Shown here one piece after another: positions 23,481 to 33,523 of a DNA stretch of 33,523 nt. The notes under the pieces were generated by a model, which saw only the letters and a list, made by a program, of their open reading frames with translations, had not been told where the DNA came from and searched no databases. Numbering within the stretch: the first letter of the stretch is position 1; the number at the start of each line of letters is the position of its first letter. Origin of the DNA: Cruorifilaria tuberocauda (lineage: Eukaryota; Nematoda; Chromadorea; Rhabditida; Onchocercidae). The position numbers and the translations under genes were made by a program. The DNA lies in assembly GCA_013365365.1 (NCBI GenBank), contig JABVXU010000584.1, forward strand, positions 1-33,523, in the 5' to 3' direction.

Positions 23481-25064
23481 ATGAACTCAGGTCAGCAGTA
23501 TTCTAGCATGGCATGCCGGTGTGGGAGCTCTGATGTTCCCGAAGCACAATTAGAGCATCTTGCTGAAGAGGTTACAACTTAACTTCTCATAATGATTCGT
23601 ATTCCTCCTTATCACCCAACTCTCATCAGGTGTGATATAATTTCAGTTCGAGAGATATGACAAAGTAAGGGAAAACAATGCTGAGGAAATGAGACAGCAG
23701 TGCAAGGTGTCATCAAATAATTTATTTATGAAAGACTTTAAATTTACAAGTGATTAAGTGATTAAGCTATTTGAGTTATCCGGTGGATAATCTTCAGAGT
23801 ATTTGGGAGATAATCACAATCCCACTGAATGGTACTTCAAGCCCCGCTAGGAACGACGAAAATGAAGAAGCTGCGAAATGGAAGGAAGAGTGTGTAAGTT
23901 ATTTTGTATGAAATTAAAAACAGTAGAAGAGCTTGGCAGTATTATTTTTGTTGCATCGAATTTCATGAAAGTACAATTTAAAATTGATTATATCTATCAT
24001 TCTACCAGTTGATCAGGGAATTATCGGGAAATTTTTGTTACAGAAGAAATTGTTACTAGCCTTGGAAGCAGTTTGTGTAACACTGGTGAGGCGCCTGGCT
24101 GCCTATCAAATAATACTAGAAGATGATCTAAATGAGGAGAAAGATGTGTTAGAAAAAGTAACAAATTTTTCTACTTCATAAATTAAGTTCAAAGGTCAAA
24201 TGTTCAGTGTACGAAGAGTATAACGATGATAATCTTTTAATTCTTTCTCTATTTTGAATAATGAATTATCATTATCATTATTCAAATGTTGTTATTTATC
24301 ATTTTAAGAAGGCTTGAATAATTACCAATTAAGCTTCTTAATTGATTAAGAACTTTATTAGCTGTGAGCATGAAATGAATTTTCTTCAATTCAATTTCAC
24401 TTCAATTTTTTTCTTTGAGAACAAAGAAATGGCAACATTAGTTGAACCTGAAAAGCAGGAAAGAACGATGGGAAATATGATGGAGCAGAAAACGCCGGAA
24501 GTAGAAAAGCAGTATCAAGAAGCGGAAGATGAAGCTAAGAATATTTTAGAAATGATAAAACAATCAAAGGACGAAAAAATAGAATTACACCGCAGGCTTA
24601 ATCGCACTTCTTGTAATCTCGAATTTGCGAAAACGCATGAAAATGAAGAGCATGATCGCTTGCTTCAGATGAAACTAAATTCACTGAGGGAAAAATTGAA
24701 AATTGAACTTGAGAGAGCAGATAGGAAGTGGTTAGGCGAGAGTATTACAGGTAGTTTCGAAGAAGTCCTCAATATCATCTCTGAAAACGAGCCTTGTTTT
24801 GAACAATTAGTCAGACGACTTCTATCCATGCTGGATGTAAGAAATGAAAATGATAAGGTAGGCAAGTTTCCTTTATTACGTAATATTCACGTGAAATTGG
24901 CTGAGATATGTTTGCATTCAAACACACTCATAAAAATTGAATTAAAAAAAACAATTTTTAGCTACCAAAAATTGCTAACCAAAGAGGAATATTGCGAGGA
25001 AATGAACAGCTATCAAGGTATCTTACAGGTATTTACAAGTTTTGTTAATAGCATATTAGGATGA
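23481..25064 (+). CDS. Unrecognised Glu/Lys-rich coiled-coil protein, 5 exons
   Basis: Seen: exons are 23481-23570, 23647-23706, 23798-23893, 24044-24157 and 24420-25064. All introns are phase 0 and short (76-262 bp), with good acceptors (TTTCAG, TTCAG, TTTTTGTTACAG) except the last, which is TTTCTTTGAG. The product has about 334 residues. It starts MNSGQQYSSMACRCGSSD and continues with long stretches rich in Glu, Lys, Gln and Leu, for example around residues 75-240 (EEAAKWKEECKKLLLALEA; VEKQYQEAEDEAKNILEMI). This is typical of alpha-helical coiled coils. No signal peptide or membrane segment is seen, so it is probably cytoplasmic or nuclear. A TATTGCAG acceptor five bases before the ATG could be a cis or spliced-leader site. 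AATAAA motifs lie near 25142 and 25153. Two alternative ends exist: reading through the donor at 24157 to a stop at 24181, or splicing at 25028. I do not recognise the family. Confidence 0.75.
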
Positions 25065-25286
25065 TTTATGATGATAGTCAAATGGTATATTTCGGTTGAT
25101 TTTAATTTCTCGTTGAAATTTCGAACAGCTTTCTGATACTAAATAAAAAATCAATAAATATTATAACATATACAAATTATACTCTCTGATATTTTTCCGG
25201 TTGTATTATTTCAGGTTGTATTATTATTATTTTGAATAATGTAAGGTTTGTTTCAGGCGTTTGAATTTGAAATTGCAAAAATGTAG

Positions 25287-27265
25287 GAGCACATTATGAC
25301 AAACTTATTTGAAGAAATGTGTGAGCATGCATGAAAATAATAGAAAGGCGAAAAGATCAAACATGACATTTATTATCGTTATCACTTATTATCATATCCG
25401 TGTTTAACAATGGAGCAAACTGCTTCGTTTCATGCTTGATAAATAATTTAAAAAATCAATCAATCAATTAATTGAAAATCAATTATATCGTTTGTCATCG
25501 TGATTTATTTGTTTACAATCAATCAGCAAATTTAACTTCTTTCTCAATGTTAATAACCTAACTACGATTATTTAAAATCAATTGCAATTATTAAAGTTTA
25601 TTTATTAAAGCTTATATCAAAGTTTGTTTTGAATATACAACTTTTTCTAATCAAATGATAACTCATTATTTACAAACTAAAATTTACAAATGTTAATGAA
25701 AACTTAGAATTTGAAAGTTTTGAAAATATGAAGTAATATTTTATATTTTAATGAAAATATAAGCCTATATTTAATAAAGGTAGTTAATTAAATTAATTGA
25801 ATAATAAGAATAACTCAAAAACCTAAAGTAATTATAACTCAAAAACTCTAACTCAAAAACCTAAAGTAATTATAAAGTAATTATAAGTGAAAAAAGCAAA
25901 AAATTAAAAATGAATAAAAGTTAATTAAAACTAAAGTAACCCATAAGAATTGCACATTTTTTAAAAAGTATATTAAAAAAATTTTGACAATTTTAAAATG
26001 CATAATTTTCGGGGGAAAATTTTTTTCTTAAAATGCTATTTTAGAAATCAATTTTAGATATATTTTGATTGTGGCTGATAAAACTAACTTAAAATTTTTT
26101 AAATCATTTAAAATTGTTTATTAGATATGACAGATAGGAGGAATAATATATTCTTGATTCTAACAATATTCATTAGAGTAATTTCCATTTGTCAATGCTT
26201 GTTATAATCAATTAAACTTTAACAATAAGATTATTGCACAATATTTAACTTGTCAGTAATCAATACTTTACTTATTGAGTAACATCTCTTGTCAACTTAT
26301 ATTACTAATTCTATTTTCTTTCTTTTTTCTTCTTATACTACTAATTTTCTTTTTTTTTTTTAATGAATGAAATTTTGTTTATTGATATCAAATAACAATA
26401 ATAAATTATAGCTTATATCAATCATATTCATCTTAGCATCAATCACTGAGATAGGAATGATTTAATAAAAATTAAATCAAAATATTAGCATTTTGACTTA
26501 TTCACTTACTTAAGCTTCAAATATGCAAGTGGAAAAGCTATCAGATTTCAAGTTATATTTTAAATGTTACTACGATGTAATTAACTGCTTGGTATTGATT
26601 TTTAAATTTCATTTCCTATCACAATTTCGCTAATTGACTGAAATTGATATTGGTTCAATTTAAATTTTGCATTTAATAAAGGACAGAAATGATATCATTC
26701 TCCAATATCATGTGATCGATAAGCAGATCAAGCACAATTGAATAATTTGAAATAAAAATTTTAAATGAGAAAATTAAGTAAATTGAATAAATTGAGAATT
26801 AAATAAAAGTATACTTAACATTTATTTCACTCAAATATAAGCCATTCTTTAAGAGTAGAAATAGAAAGCTTTCGTTTTTTCTTTTTAATTTCAATTAATT
26901 CCAATTGTTATTTCAGAAATTTCTATCCGCTAAAATGCTAAAATATTTTTTGAGCTATTAAATAAAAATACAATAAACTGTGTGAATTTGAATCTCTTGA
27001 AATTTTTTATAAAATAGAAATACTAAAATATCATATTTTTGAAATGTTTTTTTCAGCACTGTTTAAAATTGATACTTTTTTTGAGTTACGTCAAATCAGT
27101 TAATCAAAAAAAAAAAATTGATACTTCCTCTCTTAACTAATTTGATAACCTAAAAATCCTAAAAATTTATTCCTATTAGAAAAAATCAGAATTTCTTACT
27201 TAAAAAAGTATCAAATTCGATACTTACACTTTTTTGTATGAAATCAATTCCATCTCATCGAATTT
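25287..27265. other. Gene-free sequence downstream of the coiled-coil gene
   Basis: AT-rich, with no supported exon. It includes a small tandem block TAACTCAAAAACCTAAAGTAAT at about 25805-25890 and a 16-mer at 27083-27098 shared with two other sites. Confidence 0.5.
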
Positions 27266-27418
27266 GTATCTCTTACTAGCTAAACCTGCAAAAACAATTT
27301 TTAGCAAAATTGACACCTTGCCATATAAGCTGCAGATCTATGAACCTTTGCTGCATCTTTTCCGGAAAATGCTCCTCCACCGTGTGGAATATATAATCCA
27401 TAAGTATCAACCATAATT
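27266..27418 (-). pseudogene. Fossil exon of S-adenosylmethionine synthetase
   Basis: Seen: the minus-strand reading gives KIMVDTYG, then [10 protein letters not shown], then [13 protein letters not shown]. After that the frame breaks (stop TAA) and resumes in another frame as AGLASKRY. This matches the most conserved C-terminal block of methionine adenosyltransferase: [27 protein letters not shown] and [16 protein letters not shown] is the catalytic glycine-rich loop. Odd: the segment is isolated, Gly-Gly-Trp-Gly-Ala has become a divergent GLYIP, Asp before RSAAY is His, and indels around the AKSLV segment shift the frame. No other part of the enzyme was found nearby. Inference: a non-functional fragment left by partial gene duplication or retroposition. 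Confidence 0.8.
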
Positions 27419-27420
27419 TT

Positions 27421-27525
27421 TGATTATCAGTTATTAATTTATAAGAACAAATAAGGAATGTTATGAATTTTGCATCATGTATCATGAAATTAAAATAAAA
27501 CGAAATTAATATTTCCTATTTTCAG
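27421..27525. repeat. Dispersed repeat, copy 1, ending in TTTTCAG
   Basis: TGATTATCAGTTATTAATTTATAA through GCATCATGTATCATGAAATTAAAATAAAACGAAAT to CTATTTTCAG is nearly identical to 31032-31151, apart from about 15 bp missing here. It directly adjoins the synthetase fossil at 27266-27418. Confidence 0.85.
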
Positions 27526-27719
27526 TTAATCCAAAATCACCTAGCTTGTCAATCAATAACAAATCTATCAGTTGAATAATAGCATCTCTTCCTATCCAAC
27601 AGATTTCAGTGATTAGGACAATAATCAGGTATCATACACCTGTAATATTTATTTCAAATCTTATTAACTATTTAAAAAGCAATTGGAAATGCTTGCATGC
27701 TATCAGTTGATTCTGTTAT

Positions 27720-28215
27720 CTTAACAATAATTTACCTAAAATTAATTTAATTATACCAATAATTATAATTTCAGTAAGATCGACGATAATAAAATAAAAA
27801 AAAATAGCTTTTCATGATTAGTATGCGTTTAAAAATGCGAAAACCATACAATAGCAATAAAATCATAACAATAATTTATTGGTACAATTAATTTAATTAT
27901 ATCACTAATTAAAATTTCAATAATATCGATAACAACAATAGGAATAGAAATATTTTTCGCAGTTGATTTATGCTTAAAAATTGCAAAAGCTATGCAAATA
28001 GCAATGAATCCGTAACAGTAATTTACCGGTGCAATTAATATAAATGTACCAATAATTACGGTTACAATAGCACCGATAACAAAAAACAACAATAAAAATA
28101 GTTTTTCCCAGTTAATGCATGCTTAAAAATGCGAAAATAACAACAAAATCTCAACTGTAATTTATCGGTGCAATCAATTTAATTGCATCAATAATTACAA
28201 TTTCAATAACAGCGA
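27720..28215. repeat. 140-150-bp tandem repeat with hydrophobic reverse reading, 4 copies
   Basis: The anchor [AG]TAATTTAxCGGTGCAATTAA lies at about 27725 (diverged), 27869, 28018 and 28159. Units also share AAxTTTCAATAAxATCGATxxxAACAA and TGCTTAAAAATGCGAAAA. Read on the minus strand from 28092, two successive copies give similar hydrophobic segments about 50 residues apart (APVNYCYGFIAI and VPINYCYDFIAI). Outer copies are broken by stops. Confidence 0.75.
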
Positions 28216-29588
28216 TGGTAACAAATACAAAAAAATGGTCTTTTTAATTGTGTACCTGAAAATGTTAATGGTATTCAAATAGCAATTAACAAAAAATTTA
28301 ATGCATGGATAAAATGCAAGAATGCACGCATTTTATTTTTTAATGTTTTTCAATTTTCAATTAATTTTTTAACAGTAAATATTTCCTATAGTTCATATAG
28401 TGCATACAAGCAGAAACAATCAGAAATAATATTTGAAGGTAAGTTATTGCATTCATTGCCTTTTTTTTTCCAATTTTATTTTCAAAGTGATTTACGATGT
28501 CACAAATTTGTGAAAAAAAAAAACACGTAAAGCTGAGATTGCATTCCGTATTGTTGCTATTTTTCACATTACTGTAAGTTGCGCTTACTGTAAGGTACCG
28601 TTACGTTTCTGTTAACGTGAATTGCTCCTGCTACTGTAAATCTACAATTCAGATGTTAATTTTTATTTTTTTAGATATTATTTTAGAAGTTATTTAAATG
28701 CATTAATTATCAATCAATAATAATATTAGAATATTTTAAATTTATCATTCATTTATTTATTCAAATTTTACCTAAACTGGTACACTTTTTCAACTTTTTC
28801 AACTGGTACACTTTTCTTTGCTTTTTAAAATTTTAATAATTAAAAATTTTAATATTTAATTTTAATAATTAATAATAAATTTCAAATGCGTCTCGCATTT
28901 TGAAGTAACGAGATTTTCTTTAATTTAATTATAATTAAAATTTATTATTAGAATTTTTTAAAAACGATGAGAAGGATTACCATTTTTGCTTGATTGTTTT
29001 TTATAATCAATTTTTTACGATATTACCAAATTTCCATCAATTTTATCAATTTTTTGATAAATTCTGCTAAGATGAAAAATGAAAATTTAAAAAAAAAACC
29101 ATAAATATTATTTTTTTAAATCAATAGCAAATTAATTGTTATAATTTTCTTTTAAATTTTCATTTTAAATTTAATAATCAATCATCATCAAACATCCATC
29201 ATCATCAACAATTTTTAGCTCTTTCCAGAGAATAATAAAATGATAAATGCTGTCAACAATTTTTGCAAAATTTATGAAGCAGAAAAATTTCAAAATAATT
29301 GCTTTTTGCGAATTTCACTCCGTATATTTTAATTTCCAGCAAAAATCTTCTTGAAACTTTAAATTTCTTTTGAGGAAAATTGGTTTAAGTGAGTGATAAT
29401 TGGCCTTTAATCTCTTAAAATAATACATAAGTGAGTTTGAGATGATAATTCAATTTTCTATAAAATACCTAAATTATTTTTGAAGAAGTAGCGATCATTT
29501 ATACGAAATAAACAATTCAATGCCATCGTTAATTCTCAATTCTTCCTCTCTTTCCAGATTTATCATTACCGTACGTCTAGTATTTTAC

Positions 29589-29735
29589 ATCGATTTACCG
29601 GAATTTTGGAATTTCAGGATAGGTATAAAATATTTATATCGATTCTCCGAAATTTTGAAATTCAGGATAATTATAAAAGTTATTTACATCGATTTACTGA
29701 AGTTTTGGAATTTCAGGATAGTTATAAAAGAAATC
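29589..29735. repeat. 49-50-bp tandem repeat, 3 copies
   Basis: ATCGATTTACCGGAATTTTGGAATTTCAGGATAxxTATAAAA starts at 29589, 29638 and 29688. The open frames across it reflect the repeat. The sequence from 28216 to 29588 is AT-rich with no gene I can support. Confidence 0.85.
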
Positions 29736-29972
29736 CATTAAGATATTTATTACTTTCCAGTATTCTATGTTACTGTTATGATAATAATTATTAGGATATG
29801 ATAAGGAAAACACTGTTATAATAAAATATCACTGTAATTGGCAATTATTACCATTGCTGGAAATTTCCAGTAAATCGGAGTATTTGTAAGTATTTGTAAA
29901 AAAAAAGCAATGAATATGATTTTAATTACCGATAATTACCGATATCTATTTTAAATTCTAACATCGAATATG

Positions 29973-30110
29973 AGCAAAATAGTGATAATCAAATGTGATA
30001 ATGATGATTCTAAATAATGCCCATTTCTATCCTAAATTATAACTTTAAATATTAACAGTATAGTGATAACACAATGTGATAATGACGATTCTAAATAGTG
30101 ATCATATTTC
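29973..30110. repeat. About 82-bp duplication
   Basis: AAATAGTGATAATCAAATGTGATAATGATGATTCTAAATA at about 29976 is repeated as GTATAGTGATAACACAATGTGATAATGACGATTCTAAATA at about 30058. Confidence 0.75.
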
Positions 30111-31031
30111 CAATAACAAATACAGTAATTACAGTAATTAAATTTAATATAACAGTATCAAGTTAATCGATATAGAAGTTAAATTTAGGAAATTGATCGA
30201 AATAAAGTTTACAGAAATAACTGAATTTACTATAATTTGTAAAATTACTGTTCTATTGAATTTGATTATTGTCATTATTCAATAACGTAGAGAAAAAGAA
30301 ATGAAAAAACATTTGAAATAATTCAAACAAAATTTTCCAAACAATTTTATCAATTCATTGAAATTTAAATTGAAAATTTTCCAAATGAAATTATTCATTT
30401 TTTCAACTTTAATTGTTCATTTTAATTCTTATTTACAGTTAAAAATTTAACTAACATTACATACGTATTTATTGAAAAAAATTAATCAATATTGTATATT
30501 CATATTTTATTATTTTAAATCATATTTTAATTTTAAAATAAATTATATATTTAAAATTCACATTCTAAATTTAGATTTTTTCCGGGGAAAACTACTATCG
30601 GTAAAAAATTTGGAAAAAAATAGTTAAATTGAATAATTTAGAATTTCTTTAAATTTATACTACAATTATAATACTATTAACATTTAATGCAGATTTTGTT
30701 TAATTTAGTATAATTTCATTTAATATATTTCGTTCTGCCAAGTTGTGATTATATTTTTCCAATTTTCAACAATTAATTTGTAAATTATTTTAATTTATTA
30801 CCATGAAATTCATTAGTGAAATCTATTATTATGGAATACATTGATAAAAAGATAAGATTATCAATCAATTATAGTGGATTTGCAGATTTTGAGGAAATCA
30901 TTAATCTATAAAACAACATATCAACATCAAGTACTTTATCATGAAATTAAAATAGATTAACGAAAGTTTCTTACCATTTATATTCTAATGCAACTTCATT
31001 ATCATCATAGAATATACTGATAAAAAGATAA

Positions 31032-31151
31032 TGATTATCAGTTATTAATGAGGAAATTATTAATTTATAAAAACAAATAAGGCATGTTGGGAATTTTGCA
31101 TCATGTATCATGAAATTAAAATAAAACGAAATCAATATTTTCTATTTTCAG
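31032..31151. repeat. Dispersed repeat, copy 2, ending in TTTTCAG
   Basis: This is a direct-orientation copy of 27421-27525. After an extra GAGGAAATTATTAAT-like insert, the last 80 or so bases differ at only a handful of positions. A looser relative lies at about 30825-30965, 186 bp upstream. Confidence 0.85.
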
Positions 31152-31393
31152 TACGAAAGAAGCTCTGTAAATAGTAATCCTGATAAATTCAAATCGTTAA
31201 ATTTTTGAAAAAATAACACTTAATTAATTACTGATGATAGCAATTTTTGCATCCGACTGACTTTTTTTTCAGCATTTTTATTTTATCAAATTTAATTTCA
31301 CTAATGATATCATTAATTTGATTATTTAATTAGTTATGTTTGTCTGAATAAAATTCTGTAATCAGATTTGTTTTAACTTTTTCTGGAAAAGTT

Positions 31394-31611
31394 GATATAC
31401 ACGTAAGATGTTATCAGCAAACGTCTAATATGATATACACGTAAGATGCTATCAGCAAACGTCTAATATGATATACACGTAAGATGTTATCAGCAGACGT
31501 CTAATATGATATACACGTAAGATGCTATCAGCAAACGTCTAATATGATATACACGTAAGATGCTATCAGCAGACGTTTGATACGACACATACGTAGGATG
31601 TTATCAGTGAT
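31394..31611. repeat. 38-bp minisatellite, 5.7 copies
   Basis: GATATACACGTAAGATGTTATCAGCAAACGTCTAATAT units start at 31394, 31432, 31470, 31508, 31546 and 31584. The first five differ by only a few substitutions (T/C, A/G). The sixth is diverged and partial. It is the best-preserved array in the window, hence probably the youngest. Confidence 0.95.
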
Positions 31612-32560
31612 ATATTTAAATAATTGAAAAAAAATTTTTCGTCACAAAATACGAGCAATAATAATAAAAAAACAAAAAAAAAAGTAATTTGACATTTGAA
31701 TTGATTATTGGTAAAAATAACTTTCATTTGAGTTAATTTTTTTTTATTAATCAATCGATGATCTTTAATTTCTGCCCTTAATTTTTATCGTTTAAAACAA
31801 AACTTTTAAATTTTAACGTTTCTCTAACTGACAAATATTTCGTATTTTTTTGTACAAATAAATATAATTAATTTTTGGTATATTTTTTTTAGTGTTTATC
31901 CGATTAACTTTTTTTTTTGTGATAAAGTATATATTAGTTAAAAATTATTTTCAAATTTTCAATTACTGATTTCACTGTCAGTTCTAAATTTCCGTATTCT
32001 TTGAAAGTTATACTCGCAGAATTTATTTATATTATCTAATCAAAATTTATTTTATATTATATCCGAAAAATATTCCATATATGTAAAAAATATAAAATAA
32101 GAAATTTTCGATTTTCATAATTATCTGATTAATTAGCATCGCTATTCAGAAGCATAAATAGTAAGTAAAACACAACAAAAAATTTCATTTTCCTAATGGA
32201 TTAAGAAGAAATAAATTGAAATGAAAAAAGATTTTACTTTCATCGCTAAAATGAAAACTTGAAAATTAAAATCGAATTACTCAATTTCCTTTCTTTCTTT
32301 TTTTAACTTGAACATCAAAAAAAAATTTTTTTTCATAAAAGTGTTATAAAATGAGGAAGTTGAAAATTCAATTAGTTAATTAATTAAATAATTTTAACTA
32401 AAAATTATATTTTAAATGTGAAATCGCCTCGATAATCCAAATTAAAAAAAATTTTTTAATTCATTTTTAGCGATTCGCGACTTGCGATTTCAACGAATGG
32501 AACAACGATGGAAAATTTTTGGTTGAGAAAATCAAAGTAATTAATTCACCAAATTAACAG
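31612..32560. promoter_or_regulatory. Upstream region of the SLC22 gene with candidate spliced-leader acceptors
   Basis: AT-rich sequence leads to TTTTTAG at 32464-32470 and TTAACAG at 32554-32560, both plausible acceptors just before the start codon at 32581. Between them lie two overlapping short upstream frames (ATGs at 32497 and 32508). No TATA-type or named promoter element is clear. Confidence 0.4.
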
Positions 32561-32580
32561 TTGCTTGGCATTGGAAAGTG

Positions 32581-33503
32581 ATGGATTTTGATTCACTACT
32601 TGCTGAGGTAATAACTTACTAAATGTAAACTGTAAGAATTTGAATTTACCATTGTAAAGTATTATTTTAAAAATATTATTCACAAATTGTAAAGTAATAT
32701 TTTGAGTCAATATAATGAAAAATTAATGATACTGATGAAAGACAAACAAGTGATCGATGATAATGATAAAATGATAATTAAATAGTGATTATGATAATGT
32801 AATTATAATTCATGCATGCATTACGAATTTCGAAATTATCAAGCTGATCAGAGAATAGAAATGAATTAAAATGGAGTAATATATTAGTCTTATCACCAAA
32901 ATTATAACGAATAACAGAATTCAATTTAATTAAAGTAAAAAGTAGATTCAAATTTAATTGAAAACTTTTCATTTTTAAACCTGTAAAAGTTCTATAATTG
33001 AAATTTTTAAAAAATGATTTATAGGTTGGCGATTTCGGTCCATTTCAAATTACATTATTTTTTGTGCTATGCTTACCGACAAGTTTACCATCTGCATTTT
33101 CGGCTTTCAATCAACCATTTGTTGTTGGTCAACCGGAACATCGATGCCGATTACCGGAAGGCCGTGAAGATCTAAGTCCAATAAATGCTACAACGGTACC
33201 GTGACAAAAAACTTTTGCAAATTTATTAAAACTAAATAAAGTAAAAATTCATTTTATCCTTCAATGCTCAATTATTGCTTAAAAATTTTGTTGGAAATTG
33301 AAAATTTACATTTTCATTTAGAATTCTTTCAGGACGAAATGAATTGTCAACAGTATAATGCTACAGAAGTTGATTTGTTTTTAAATTCCAATGCCAGCAA
33401 TAGTATCAGTGATAAGAAATTTTTGAGAAATCTCAAATTGATATCATGTCAGATAGGTTGGATATACGATAACAGCGTTTACATTGATACTTTGGTCACT
33501 GAG
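32581..33503 (+). CDS. SLC22-type organic cation/anion transporter, N-terminal part, 3' end beyond the right edge
   Basis: Seen: exons are 32581-32607, 33025-33195 and 33333-33503. All are phase 0, with GTAATA, GTACCG and GTATTC donors and TTTATAG and TTTCAG acceptors. They encode 123 residues starting MDFDSLLAEVGDFGPFQITL. The signature is the family's N-terminus: an acidic start, the G-x-F-G-x-[FY]-Q motif, TM1 (about residues 18-38), then an extracellular loop with the PEHRC motif and, near the end, CQIGWIYDNSVYIDTLVTE, which precedes the EWxLVC element at TM2. Three NxT/S sequons (NATT, NATE, NASN) lie in the loop, as expected for its glycosylated face. Known: SLC22 proteins are 12-TM major facilitator carriers of about 550 residues that move organic cations, carnitine or anions across the plasma membrane. 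Substrate cannot be decided from this part, and the remaining three-quarters of the protein is outside the window. Confidence 0.9.
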
Positions 33504-33523
33504 GTATTCTTTACTTCATATAA

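Noticed and set aside
27234..27485. Open frames on both strands of about 60-69 codons
   Set aside because: They are other-frame shadows of the synthetase fossil. The meaningful reading is a different minus-strand frame, broken by a stop and indels.
29520..29794. Frames of 62-73 codons with repeated FWNFRI motifs
   Set aside because: They are the translation of a 49-50-bp tandem repeat with a run of Ile/Phe/Tyr codons. There is no start context or partner exon.
1..33523. CRISPR arrays, tRNA, rRNA, and mobile elements with transposase or reverse transcriptase
   Set aside because: Repeat arrays lack unique equal-length spacers. I saw no tRNA B-box with matching stems, no rRNA-like stretch, and no transposase or reverse-transcriptase motif on either strand, although a by-eye search can miss decayed copies.

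Overview
The window looks like nuclear DNA of a nematode, most likely a spirurid or filarial-type worm. It is very AT-rich. Its genes are split into many short exons by GT–AG introns, and most acceptors end in TTTTCAG, TTTCAG or TTTTAG, the nematode consensus. Proteins recovered by hand-splicing are animal families (CUB-domain protein, organic cation transporter). There are no operons, CRISPR arrays, prophage or bacterial-type genes. The long open frames in the pure-AT stretches are low-complexity artefacts.

Layout. (1) About 185–10994, minus strand: a CUB-domain protein gene whose 3' end lies beyond the left edge. I join twelve exons with matching splice phases. They encode an N-terminal signal peptide, two complete CUB domains and part of a third. 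A second possible 5' exon at 7197–7409 would give the same protein a membrane anchor instead. (2) About 11000–22900: roughly 12 kb without a gene I can defend, filled with decayed tandem repeats, many with periods of 125–150 bp, plus microsatellites. (3) 23481–25064, plus strand: a five-exon gene for a Glu/Lys-rich, probably coiled-coil protein of about 334 residues that I do not recognise. (4) About 25300–32450: non-coding sequence with tandem arrays, a dispersed repeat, and a minus-strand fossil of an S-adenosylmethionine synthetase exon near 27266–27418. (5) 32581–33503 and beyond the right edge, plus strand: the first three coding exons of an SLC22-type organic cation/anion transporter.

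The three genes have no evident joint pathway. The CUB protein should be secreted or at the cell surface, the SLC22 protein is a plasma-membrane transporter, and the coiled-coil protein has no signal sequence. I found no previously undescribed multi-gene system. The most notable signals are the alternative signal-peptide/anchor exons of the CUB gene, the chain of decayed copies of one of those exon ends, the synthetase fossil, and the recurring repeat periods. All exon boundaries were set by eye from splice signals and frame and may be off by a few bases.
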